From NCBI GenBank assembly GCA_947471745.1, contig CANJKZ010000975.1:1-64000 (forward strand): a DNA stretch of 64,000 nt. Direction: 5' to 3'. This DNA is from Closterium sp. Naga37s-1. Lineage: Eukaryota > Streptophyta > Zygnematophyceae > Desmidiales > Closteriaceae. Shown here piece by piece: positions 1 through 13,500 of the stretch. The notes under the pieces were generated by a model. That model saw nothing but the letters and a program-made list of their open reading frames with translations. It was not told the DNA's origin and ran no database searches. Within the stretch, counting starts at the first letter, position 1, and each line of letters begins with the position of its first letter. The position numbers and the translations under genes are program-made.

Positions 1-3000
1 ATGATTGGTTCCAAGAGTAAGTGCGTTACTTACCCGTATGGTTGGTACCAAGAGTAAGGGCGTTACTTACCCATATAGTTGGTACCAAGAGTAAGTGCTT
101 TACTAACCTATGTGGTTGGTACCAAGAGTAAGTGCGTTACTTAACCATATGGTTAGTACCAAGAGTAAGTGCATTACTTACCCGTATGGTTGGTACCAAG
201 AGTACGTGCGTTAGTTACCAGTATGGTTGGTACCAAGAGTAGGTGCGTTTCTTACCCGTATGGTTGGTACCAAGAGTAAGTCCTTTACTTACCCATATGG
301 TTGGTACCAAGGGTAAGTGCATTAATTACCTGTATGGTTGGTACCAAAAGTAAGTGCGATACTTACCCATATGTTTGGTACCAAGAGTAAGTGCCTTACA
401 TACCCGTATGGTTGGTACCAAGAGTAAGTGCGTTACTTACCCATATGGTTGGTACCAAGAGTATGTGCGTTACTTACCCAGTACGTGCATTACTTACCCG
501 TATGGTTGGTACCAAGAGTAATTGCATTACTTACCCGTATGGTTGGTACCAAGAGTAAGTGCGTTACTTACCCGTATGGTTGGTACCAAGAGTAAGCGCT
601 TTACAAACTCGTAAGTGCATTACTTACCCGTATGGTTGGTACCAAGAGTAAGTGCATTACTTACACGTGTGGTTGGTACCAAGAGTAAGTGCGTTACTTA
701 CCCGTATGGTTGGTACCAAGAGTATAGCGTTACTTACCCGTATGGTTGGTACCAAGAGTAAGCGCTTTACTTACCCGTAAGTGCATTACTTACCCGTATG
801 GTTGGTACCAAGAGTAAGTGTGTTACGTACCCGTGTGGTTGGTACCAAGAGTAAGTGCGTTACTTACTCGTATGGTTGGTACCAAGATTAAGTGCGTTAC
901 TTACCCGTATGGTTGGTACCAAGAGTAGGTGCGTTTCTTACCCGTATGGTTGGTACCAAGAGTAAGTGCTTTACTTACCCATATGGTTGGTACCAAGAGT
1001 GAGTGCGTTACTTACCCATATGGTTTGTACCAAGGGTAAGTGCATTTATTACCTGTATGGTTGGTACCAAAGGTAAGTGCGATACATACCCGTATGATTG
1101 GTACCAAGAGTAAGTGCGTTACTTACCCATATGGTTGGTACCAAGAGTATGTGCGTTACTTACCCAGTACGTGCATTACTTACCCGTATGGTTGGTACCA
1201 AGAGTAAGTGCGTTACTTACCCGTATGGTTGGTACCAAGAGTAAGAGCGTTACTTACCCGTATGGTTGTTACCAAGAAAAAGCGCTTTACTTACCCGTAT
1301 GGTTGGTACCAAGAGCAAGAGCGTTACTTACCCGTATGGTTGATACCAAGAGTAAGTGCGTTACTTACCCGTGTGGTTGGTACCAAGAGTAAGTGCGTTA
1401 CTTACCCGTATGGTTGGTACCAAGATTAAGTGTGTTACTTACCCATATGGTTGGTACCAAGAGTAAGCGCTTTACTTACCCGTATGGTTGGTACCAAAAG
1501 TAAGTGCGTTACTTACCCGTATGGTTGGTACCAAGAGTAAGCGCTTTACTTACCCGTAAGTGCTTTACTTACCCGTATGGTTGGTACCAAGAGTAAGTGC
1601 GTTACTTACCCGTATGGTTGGTACCAAGAGTAAGTGGGTTACTTCTCCATATGGTTGGTACCAAGAGTAAGTGCATTACTTACCCATTTGGTTGGTACCA
1701 GGAGTAAGTTCTTTACTTACCCATATGGTTGGTACCAAGATTAAGTGCGTTACTTATCCGTATGGTTGGTACAAAGAGTAAGTGCATTACTTATCCATAT
1801 GGTTGGTTCCAAGAGTAAGTGCGTTACTTACCCATATGGTTGGTACCAAGATTAAGGGCGTTACTTACCCATATAGTTGGTACCAAGAGTAAGTGCTTTA
1901 CTTTCCCATGTGGTTGGTACCAAGAGTAAGTGCGTTACTTACCCGTATGGTTGGTACCAAGAGTAGGTGCGTTTCTTACCCGTATGGTTGGTACCAAGAG
2001 TAAGTGCTTTACTTACCCATATGGTTGGTACCAAGAGTGAGTGCGTTACTTACCCATATAGTTGGTACCAAGGGTAAGTGCATTTATTACCTGTATGGTT
2101 GGTACCAAAAGTAAGTGCGATACTTACCCGTATGATTGGTACCAAGAGTAAGTGCGTTACATACCCGTATGGTTGGTACCAAGAGTAAGTGCGTTACTTA
2201 CCCATATGGTTGGTACCAAGAGTATGTGCGTTACTTACCCAGTACGTGCATTACTTACCCATATGGTTGGTACCAAGAGTAAGTGCATTACTTACCCGTA
2301 TGGTTGGTACCTAGAGTAAGTGCGTTACTTACCCGTATGGTTGGTACCAAGATTAAGTGCGTTATTTACCCGTATGGTTGGTACCAAGAGTAAGCACTTT
2401 ACTTACCCGTAAGTGCTTTACTTACCCGTATGGTTGGTACCAAGAGTAAGTGCGTTACTTACCCGTATGGTTGGTACCTAGAGTAAGTGCGTTACTTACC
2501 GGTTTGGTTGGTACCAAGATTAAGTGCGTTATTTACCGGTATGGTTGGTACCAGGAGTAAGCATTTTACTTACCCGTAAGTGCTTTACTTACCCGTATAG
2601 TTGGTACCAAGAGTAAGTGCGTTACTTACCCGTATGGTTGGTACCAAGATTAAGTGCGTTATTTACCCGTATGGTTGGTACCAAGAGTAAGCACTTTACT
2701 TACCCGTAAGTGCTTTACTTACCCGTATGGTTGTTACCAAGAGTAAGTGCGTTACTTACCCGTATGATTGGTACCAAGAGTGAGTGCGTTACTTACCCGT
2801 ATGGTTGGTACCAAGTGTAAGTGCATTACTTATCCGTATGGTTGGTACCAAGAGTAAGTGCGTTACTTACCTGTAGGGTTGGTACCAAGAGTAAGTGCGT
2901 TACTTACCCGTATGGTTGGTACCAAGAGTAAGTGCGATATTTACCCATATGGTTGGTACTAAGAGTAAGTGGGTTACTTTCCCATATGGTTGGTACTAAC

Positions 3001-4029
3001 AGTAAGTGCATTACTTAACCGTATGGTTGGTACCAGGAGTAAGTACGTTACTTTCCCGTATGGTTGGTACCAAGAGTAAGTGCGTTTCTTACCCGTATGG
3101 TTGGTACCAAGACTAAGTGCTTTACTTACCCATATGGTTGGTACCAAGGGTAAGTGCTTAATTTACCCATATGGTTGGTACCAAGCGTAAGTGCTTTACT
3201 TACCCGTATGGTTGGTACCAAGAGTAAGTGCGTTCCTTACCCGTATGGTTGGTACCAAGAGGAAGTGCATACTTACCCGTATGGTTGGTACCAAGAGTAA
3301 GTGCGTTACTTACCCGTATGGTTGGTACCAAGAGTAAGTGCTTTACCTACCCATATGGTTGGTACCAAGAGTGAATCCGTTACTTACCCATATGGTTGGT
3401 ACCAAGAGTAAGTACTTTACTTACCCATATGGTTGGTACTAAGGGTAAGTGCTTAATTTACCCATATGGTTGGTACCAAGAGTAAGTGCGTTCCTTACCC
3501 ATATGGTTGGTACCAAGAGTAAATGCGTTACTTACCCGTATGGTTGGTACCAAGAGTATGCGCTTTATTTACCCGTGTGGTTGGTACCGAGAGTAAGTGC
3601 TTTACTTACCCATATAGTTGGTACCAAGAGTAAGTGCGTTACTTACCCGTATGGTTGGTACCAAGAGTACGTGCGTTACTTACCCGTATGGTTGGTACCA
3701 AGAGTATGCGCTTTACTTACCCGTATGGTTGGTACCAAAAGTAAGGGCGTTACGTTCCCGTATGGTTGGTACCAAAAGTAAGTGCGTTACTTTCCCGTAT
3801 GGTTGGTACTAAGAGTAAGTGCGTTTCTTACTCGTATGGTTGGTACCAAGAGTAAGTGCTTTACTTACCCATATAGTTGGTACCAAGAGTGAGTGCGTTA
3901 CTTACCCATATGGTTGGTACCAAGAGTAAGTACTTTACTTACCCATATGGTTGGTACTAAGGGTAAGTGCTTAATTTACCCATATGGTTGGTACCAAGAG
4001 TAAATGCGTTCCTTACCCATATGGTTGGT

Positions 4030-6290
4030 ATCAAGAGTAAATGCGTTACTTACCCGTATGGTTGGTACCAAGAGTATGCGCTTTTCTTACCCGTGTGGTT
4101 GGTACCGAGAGTAAGTGCTTTACTTACCCATATAGTTGGTACCAAGAGTACGTGCGTTACTTACCCATGTGGTTGGTACCAAGAGTACATGCGTTACTTA
4201 CCCATATGGTTGGTACCAACAGTAAGTGCGTTACTTACCCATATGGTTGGTACCAAGGGTGAGTGCGTTACTTACCCATATGGTTGGTACCAAGAGTACG
4301 TGCGTTACATACCCAAATGGTTGGTACAAAGGGTGAGTGGGTTACTAACCCATAACCCATGTGGTTGGTACCAAGAGTAAGTGCGTTATTTACCCATATG
4401 GTTGGTACCAAGAGTAAGTACGTTACTTGCCGAAATGGTTGGTACCCAGAGTAAGTGCGTTACTTACCCGTATGGTTGGTACCAAGAGTATGCGCTTTAC
4501 TTACCCGTATGGTTGGTACCAAGAGTAAGTGCGTTATTTTCCCGTATGGTTGGTACCAAAAGTAAGTGCGTTACTTTCCCGTATGGTTGGTACCAAGAGT
4601 AAGTGCGTTTCTTACCCGTATGGTTGGTACCAAGAGTAAGTGCTTTACCTACCCATATGGTTGGTACCAAGAGTGAGTGCGTTACTTACCCATATGGTTG
4701 GTACCAAGAGTAAGTACTTTACTTACCCATATGGTTGGTACTAAGGGTAAGTGCTTAATTTACCCATATCGTTGGTACCAAGAGTAAGTGCGCTCCTTAC
4801 CCATATGGTTGGTACCAAGAGTAAATGCGTTACTTACCCGTATGGTTGGTACCAAGAGTATGCGCTTTATTTACCCGTGTGGTTGGTACCGAGAGTAAGT
4901 GCTTTTCTTACCCATATGGTTGGTACCAAGAGTACGTGCGTTACTTACCCATGTGGTTGGTACCAAGAGTACATGCGTTACTTACCCATATGGTTGGTAC
5001 CAACAGTAAGTGCGTTACTTACCCATGTGGTTGGTACCAAGGGTGAGTGCGTTACTTACCCATATGGTTGGTACCAAGAGTAAGTGCGTTACTTACCCAA
5101 ATGGTTGGTACCAGGGGTGAGTGGGTTACTAACCCATAACCCATGTGGTTGGTACCAAGAGTAAGTGCGTTACTTATTCGTATGGTTGGTACCAAGAGTA
5201 TGCGCTTTTCTTACCCGTGTGGTTGGTACCGAGAGTAAGTGCTTTACTTACCCATATAGTTGGTACCAAGAGTACGTGCGTTACTTACCCATGTGGTTGG
5301 TACCAAGAGTACATGCGTTACTTACCCATATGGTTGGTACCAACAGTAAGTGCGTTACTTACCCATATGGTTGGTACCAAGGGTGAGTGCGTTACTTACC
5401 CATATGGTTGGTACCAAGAGTACGTGCGTTACATACCCAAATGGTTGGTACAAAGGGTGAGTGGGTTACTAACCCATAACCCATGTGGTTGGTACCAAGA
5501 GTAAGTGCGTTATTTACCCATATGGTTGGTACCAAGAGTAAGTACGTTACTTGCCGAAATGGTTGGTACCAAGAGTAAGTGCGTTACTTACCCGTATGGT
5601 TGGTACCAAGAGTATGCGCTTTACTTACCCGTATGGTTGGTACCAAGAGTAAGTGCGTTATTTTCCCGTATGGTTGGTACCAAAAGTAAGTGCGTTACTT
5701 TCCCGTATGGTTGGTACCAAGAGTAAGTGCGTTTCTTACCCGTATGGTTGGTACCAAGAGTAAGTGCTTTACCTACCCATATGGTTGGTACCAAGAGTGA
5801 GTGCGTTACTTACCCATATGGTTGGTACCAAGAGTAAGTACTTTACTTACCCATATGGTTGGTACTAAGGGTAAGTGCTTAATTTACCCATATCGTTGGT
5901 ACCAAGAGTAAGTGCGCTCCTTACCCATATGGTTGGTACCAAGAGTAAATGCGTTACTTACCCGTATGGTTGGTACCAAGAGTATGCGCTTTATTTACCC
6001 GTGTGGTTGGTACCGAGAGTAAGTGCTTTTCTTACCCATATGGTTGGTACCAAGAGTACGTGCGTTACTTACCCATGTGGTTGGTACCAAGAGTACATGC
6101 GTTACTTACCCATATGGTTGGTACCAACAGTAAGTGCGTTACTTACCCATGTGGTTGGTACCAAGGGTGAGTGCGTTACTTACCCATATGGTTGGTACCA
6201 AGAGTAAGTGCGTTACTTACCCAAATGGTTGGTACCAGGGGTGAGTGGGTTACTAACCCATAACCCATGTGGTTGGTACCAAGAGTAAGT
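4030..6290 (+). repeat. Higher-order satellite duplication, 1124-bp unit
   Basis: Two successive blocks, starting near 4030 and 5155, repeat the same order of variant monomers at an offset of 1124 bp (30 monomers plus 14 bp). Distinctive markers recur at that offset, such as a doubled CCCATAACCCATG motif, GAGTATGCGC and a CCATATCGTTGG variant. This is a local tandem duplication of about 30 monomers, typical of unequal exchange in satellite DNA. Confidence 0.85.
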
Positions 6291-9200
6291 GCGTTACTTA
6301 TTCGTATGGTTGGTACCAAGAGTGAGTGCATTACTTACCCATGTGGTTGGTACCAAGAGTAAGTGCGTTACTTACCCATGTGGTTGGTACCAAGAGTAAG
6401 TGCGTTACTCACCCATATGGTTGGTACCAACAGTAAGTGCGTTACTTACCCATATGGTTGGTACCAAGAGTGAGTGCGTTACTTACCCATATGGTTGGTA
6501 CCAACAGTAAGTGCGTTACTTACCCATATGGTTGGTACCAAGGGTGAGTGCGCTACTTACCCATATGGTTGGTACCAAGAGTAAGTGCGTTACTTACCCA
6601 TGTGGTTGGTACCAAGAGTAAATGCTTTACTTACCCATATGGTTGGTACCAACAGTAAATGCTTTACTTACCCATATGGTTGGTACCAAGAGTGAGTGAG
6701 TTACTTACCCGTATGGTTGGTACCAAGAGCAAGTGCTTTACTTACCCATATGGTTGGTACCAAGAGTGAGTGCGTTACTTATCCGTATGGTTGGTACCAA
6801 GAGTTAGTGCGTTACTTACCCATATGGTTGGTACCAAGAGTAAGTGCATCACTTACCCGTATGGTTGGTACCAAGAGTAAGTGCGTTACTTTCCCTTATG
6901 GTTGGTACCAAGAGTGAGTGCATTACTTACCCGTATGGTTGGTGCCAAGAGTAAGTGCATTACTTAACCGTATGGTTGGTACCAAGAGTAAGTGCGTTAC
7001 TTTCCCGTATGGTTGGTATTAAGAGTAAGCGTGTTTCTTACCCATATGGTTGGTACCAAGAGTGAGTGCGTTACTTACTCATATGGTTGGTACCAAGAGT
7101 AAGTACTTTACTTACCCATATGGTTGGTACCAAGGGTAAGTGTGTTACTTACCCATATGGTTGGTACAAAGAGTAAGTGCGTTCCTTGACAATATGGTTG
7201 GTACCAAGAGAAAGTGCATTACTTACCCGTACGGTTGGTACCAAGAGTAAGTGCGTTACTTACCCGTATGGTTGGTACCAAGAGTATGCGCTTTACTTAC
7301 CCATGTGGTTGGTACCAAGAGTAAGTGCTTTACTTGCCCATATAGTTGGTAGCAAGAGTAAGTGCGTTACTTACCCGTATGGTTGGTACCAAGAGTAAGT
7401 GCGTTACTTACCCATGTGGTTGGTACCAAGAGTAAGTGCGTTACTTACCCATATGGTTGGTACCAACAGTAAGTGCGTTACTTACCCATATGGTTGGTAC
7501 CAAGGGTGAGTGCGCTACTTACCCATATGGTTGGTACCAAGAGTAAGTGCGTACTTACCCAAATGGTTGGTACCAAGGGTGAGTGGGTCACTAACCCATG
7601 TGGTTGGTACCAAGAGTAAGTGCGTTACTTACCCATATGGTTGGTAACAAGAGTAAGTGCATTACTTACCCGTATGGTTGGTACCAAGAGTAAGTGCATT
7701 ACTTATCCATATGGTTGGTACCAAGAGTAAGTGCGTTACTTGCCCATATGGTTGGTACCAAGAGTAAGTGCGTTACTTACCCATATGGTTGGTACCAACA
7801 CTAATTGCGTTACTTACCCATATGGTTGGTACCAAGGGTGAGTGCGTTACTTATCCATATGGTTGGTTCCAAGAGTAAGTGCGTTACTTACCCAAATGGT
7901 TGGTACCAAGGGTGAGTGGGTTACTAACCCATGTGGTTGGTACCAAGAGTAGGTGCGTTACTTACCCATATGGTTGGTACCAAGAGTAAGTGCGTTACTT
8001 ACCTATATGGTTGGTACCAAGGGTGAGTGCGTTACTTACCCATATGGTTGGTACCAAGAGTAAGTGCGTTACTTACCCATATGGTTGGTACCAACAGTAA
8101 GTGCATTACTTACCCATGTGGTTGGCACCAAGAGTAAGTGCGTTACTTACCCGTATGGTTGGTACCAAGAGTGAGTGCGTTACTTACCTATATGGTTGGT
8201 ACCAAGAGTAAGTGCTTTACTTACCCATATGATTGGTACCAAGAGTAAGTGCGTTACTTACCCGTATGGTTGGTACCAAGAGTAAGTGCGTTACTTACCC
8301 ATATGGTTGGTACCAACAGTAAGTGCGTTACTTACCCATATGGTTGGTACCAAGGGTGAGTGCGCTACTTACCCATATGGTTGGTACCAAGAGTAAGTGC
8401 GTTACTTACCCAAATGGTTGGTACCAAGGGTGAGTGGGTCACTTACCCATGTGGTTGGTACCAAGAGTAAGTGCGTTACTTACCCATATGGTTGGTACCA
8501 AGAGTAAGTGCGTTACTTACCCGTATGGTTGGTACCAAGAGTAAGTGCATTACTTATCCGTATGGTTGGTACCAAGAGTAAGTGCGTTACTTGCCCATGT
8601 GGTTGGTACCAAGAGTAAGTGCGTTACTTACCCATATGGTTGGTACCAACAGTAATTGCGTTACTTACCCATATGGTTGGTACCAAGGTTGAGTGCGTTA
8701 CTTACCCATATGGTTGGTACCAAGAGTAAGTGCGTTACTTACCCATATGGTTGGTACCAAGGGTGAGTGGGTTACTTACCCAAATGGTTGGTACCAAGGG
8801 TGAGTGGGTTACTAACCCATGTGGTTGGTACCAAGAGTAAGTGCGTTACTTACCCATATGGTTGGTACCAAGAGTAAGTGCGTTACTTACCTATATGGTT
8901 GGTACCAAGGGTGAGTGCGTTACTTACCCATATGGTTGGTACCAAGAGTAAGTGCGTTACTTACCCATATGGTTGGTACCAACAGTAAGTGCGTTACTTA
9001 CCCATGTGGTTGGTACCAAGAGTAAGTGCGTTACTTACCCGTATGGTTGGTACCAAGAGTGATTGCGTTTCTTACCTATATGGTTGGTACCAAGAGTAAG
9101 TGCTTTACTTACCCATATGATTGGTACCAAGAGTAAGTGCGTTACTTACCTGTATGGTTGGTACCAAGAGTAGGTGCGTTACTTTCCCATGTAGTTGGTA

Positions 9201-10559
9201 CCAAGAGTAAGTGCGTTACTTACCCATATGGTTGGTACCAACAGTAAGTGCGTTACTTACCCATATGGTTGGTACCAAGGGTGAGTGCGCTACTTACCCA
9301 TATGGTTGGTACCAAGAGTAAGTGCGTTACTTACCCAAATGGTTGGTACCAAGGGTGAGTGGGTCACTAACCCATGTGGTTGGTACCAAGAGTAAGTGCG
9401 TTACTTACCCGTATGGTTGGTACCAAGAGTAAGTGCATTACATATCCATATGGTTGGTACCAAGAGTAAGTGCGTTACTTACCCATATGGTTGGTACCAA
9501 CAGTAATTACGTTACTTACCCATATGGTTGGTACCAAGGTTGAGTGCGTTACTTACCCATATGGTTGGTACCAAGAGTAAGTGCGTTACTTACCCATATG
9601 GTTGGTACCAAGGGTGAGTGGGTTACTTACCCAAATGGTTGGTACCAAGGGTGAGTGGGTTACTAACCCATGTGGTTGGTACCAAGAGTAAGTGCGTTAC
9701 TTACCCATATGGTTGGTACCAAGAGTAAGTGCGTTACTTACCTATATGGTTGGTACCAAGGGTGAGTGCGTTACTTACCCATATGGTTGGTACCAAGAGT
9801 AAGTGCGTTACTTCCCCGTATGGTTGGTACCAGGAGTGATTGCGTTACTTACCTATATGGTTGGTACCAAGAGTAAGTGCTTTACTTACCCATATGGTTG
9901 GTACCAAGAGTAAGTGCGTTACTTACCCGTATGGTTGGTACCAAGAGTAAGTGCAGTACTTACCCATATGGTTGGTACCAAGAGAAAATGCGTTACGTAC
10001 CCATGTAGTTGGTACGAAGAGTAAGTGCGTTACTTACCCATATGGTTGGTACCAACAGTGAGTGCGTTACTTACCCATATGGTTGGTACCAAGAGTAAGT
10101 GCGTTTCTTACCCATATGGTTGGTACCAAGGGTGAGTGGGTTACTTACCCATGTGGTTGGTACCAAGAGTGAGTGCGTTACTTACCCGTATGGTTGGTGC
10201 CAAGAGTAAGTGCTTCAAATACTCATATGGTTGGTACCAAGAGTGAGTGCGTTACTTTCACATATGGTTGGTACCAACAGAAAGTGCTTTACTTACCCAT
10301 ATGGTTGGTACCAACAGAAAGTGCGTTACTTACCCATATGGTTGGTACCAAGGGTAAGTGCTTTACTTACCCATTTGGTTGGTACCAAGAGTTAGTGCGT
10401 TACTTACCCGTATGGTTGGTACCAAGAGTAAGTGCATTACTTACCCATATGGTTGGTACCAAGAGTAAGTGCGTTACTTACCCGTATGGTTGGTACCAAG
10501 AGTAAGTGCATTACTTACCCATATGGTTGGTACCAAGAGTAAGTGCGTTACTTACCCAT

Positions 10560-13500
10560 GTGGTTGGTACCAAGAGTAAATGCTTTACTTACCCATATGG
10601 TTGGTACCGACAGTAAATCCTTTACTTACCCATATGGTTGGTACCAAGAGTGAGTGCGTTACTTACCCGTATGGTTGGTACCAAGAGCAAGTGCTTTACT
10701 TACCCATATGGTCGGTACCAAGAGTGAGTGCGTCACTTACCCGTATGGTTGGTACCAACAGTAAGTGCATTACTTACCTGTATGGTTGGTACCAAGAGCA
10801 AGTGCGTTACTTACCCATATGGTTGGTACCAAGAGTAAGTGCATTACTTACCCGTATGGTTGGTACCAAGAGTAAGTGCGTTACTTACCCGTATGGTTGG
10901 TACCAAGAGTAAGTGCATTACTTACCCATATGGTTGGTACCAAGAGTAAGTGCGTTACTTACCCATGTGGTTGGTACCAAGAGTAAATGCTTTACTTACC
11001 CATATGGTTGGTACCGACAGTAAATCCTTTACTTACCCATATGGTTGGTACCAAGAGTGAGTGCGTTACTTACCCGTATGGTTGGTACCAAGAGCAAGTG
11101 CTTTACTTATCCATATGGTCGGTACCAAGAGTGAGTGCGTCACTTACCCGTATGGTTGGTACCAACAGTAAGTGCATTACTTACCTGTATGGTTGGTACC
11201 AAGAGCAAGTGCGTTACTTACCCATATGGTTGGTACCAAGAGTAAGTGCATTACTTACCCGTATTGTTGGTACCAAGAGTAAGTGCGTTACTTACCCGTA
11301 TGGTTGGTACCAAGAGTGAGTGCATTACTTACCTGTATGGTTGGTACCAAGAGCAAGTGCGTTACTTACCCATATGGTTGGTACCAAGAGTAAGTGCATT
11401 ACTTACCCGTATTGTTGGTACCAAGAGTAAGTGCGTTACTTACCCGTATGGTTGGTGCCAAGACTAAGTGCATTACTTAACCGTATGGTTGGTACCAAGA
11501 GTAAGTGCGTTACTTTCCCGTATGGTTGGTACCAAGAGTAAGCGTGTTTCTTACCCATATGGTTGGTACCAAGAGTGAGTGCGTTACTTACCCATATGGT
11601 TGGTACCAAGAGTAAGTACTTTACTTAACCATATGGTTGGTACCAAGGGTAAGTGCTTAATTTACCCATATGGTTGGTACCAAGAGTAAGTGCGTTACTT
11701 ACCCGTATGGTTGGTACCAAGAGTAAGTGCATTACTTACCCATATGGTTGGTACCAAGAGTAAGTGCGTTACTTACAGGTATGGTTGGTACCTAGAGTAA
11801 GTGCATTGCTTACCCGTATGGTTGGTACCAAGAGTAAGTGCGTTACTTACCCATGTGGTTGGTACCAAGAGTAAATGCTTTACTTACCCATATGGTTGGT
11901 ACCGACAGTAAATGCTTTACTTACCCATATGGTTGGTACCAAGAGTGAGTGCGTTACTTACCCGTATGGTTGGTACCAAGAGCAAGTGCTTTACTTACCC
12001 ATATGGTTGGTACCAAGAGTGAGTGCGTTACTTACCCGTATGGTTGGTACCAAGAGGTAGTGCGTTATTTACCCATATGGTTGGTACCAACAGTAAGTGC
12101 ATTACTTACCCGTATGGTTGGTACCAAGAGTAAGTGCGTTACTTACCCATATGGTTGGTACCAAGGGTGAGTGGGTTACTTACCCATGTGGTTGGTACCA
12201 AGAGTGAGTGCGTTACTTACCCGTATGGTTGGTGCCAAGAGTAAGTGCTTCAAATACTCATATGGTTGGTACCAAGAGTGAGTGCGTTACTTTCACATAT
12301 GGTTGTTACCAACAGAAAGTGCTTTACTTACCCATATGGTTGGTACCAAGGGTAAGTGCTTTACTTACCCATTTGGTTGGTACCAGGAGTAAGTTCGTTA
12401 CTTACCCGTATGGTTGGTACCAAGAGTAAGTGCATTACTTACCCATATGGTTGGTACCAAGAGTAAGTGCGTTACTTACCTGTATGGTTGGTACCAAGAG
12501 TAAGTGCATTACTTACCCATATGGTTGGTACCAAGAGTAAGTGCGTTACTTATCCATGTGGTTGGTACCAAGAGTAAATGCTTTACTTACCCATATGGTT
12601 GGTACCGACAGTAAATCCTGTACTTACCCATATGGTTGGTACCAAGAGTGAGTGCGTTACTTACCCGTATGGTTGGTACCAAGAGCAAGTGCTTTACTTA
12701 CCCATATGGTCGGTACCAAGAGTGAGTGCGTTACTTACCCATATGGTTGGTACCAAGAGTAAGTGCATTACTTACCCGTATTGTTGGTACCAAGAGTAAG
12801 TGCGTTACTTACCCGTATGGTTGGTACCAAGAGTGAGTGCATTACTTACCCGTATGGTTGGTGCCAAGAGTAAGTGCATTACTTACCCATATGGTTGGTA
12901 CCAAGAGTAAGTGCGTTACTTACCCGTATGGTTGGTACCAAGAGTAAGTGCATTACTTACCCATATGGTTGGTACCAAGAGTAAGTGCGTTACTTACCCA
13001 TGTGGTTGGTACCAAGAGTAAATGCTTTACTTACCCATATGGTTGGTACCGACAGTAAATCCTGTACTTACCCATATGGTTGGTACCAAGAGTGAGTGCG
13101 TTACTTACCCGTATGGTTGGTACCAAGAGCAAGTGCTTTACTTACCCATATGGTCGGTACCAAGAGTGAGTGCGTTACTTACCCATATGGTTGGTACCAA
13201 CAGTAAGTGCATTACTTACCTGTATGGTTGGTACCAAGAGCAAGTCCAATACTTACCTATATGGCTGGTACCAAGAGTAAGTGCATTACTTACCTGTATG
13301 GTTGGTACCAAGAGCAAGTGCGTTACTTACCCATATGGTTGGTACCAAGAGTAAGTGCTTTACTTACCCATTTGGTTGGTACCAAGAGTAAGTGCGTTAC
13401 TTACCCGTATGGTTGGTACCAAGGGTAAGTGCATTACTTACCCATATGGTTGGTACCAAAAGTAGGTGCGTTACTTACCCGTATGGTTGGTACCAAGAGT

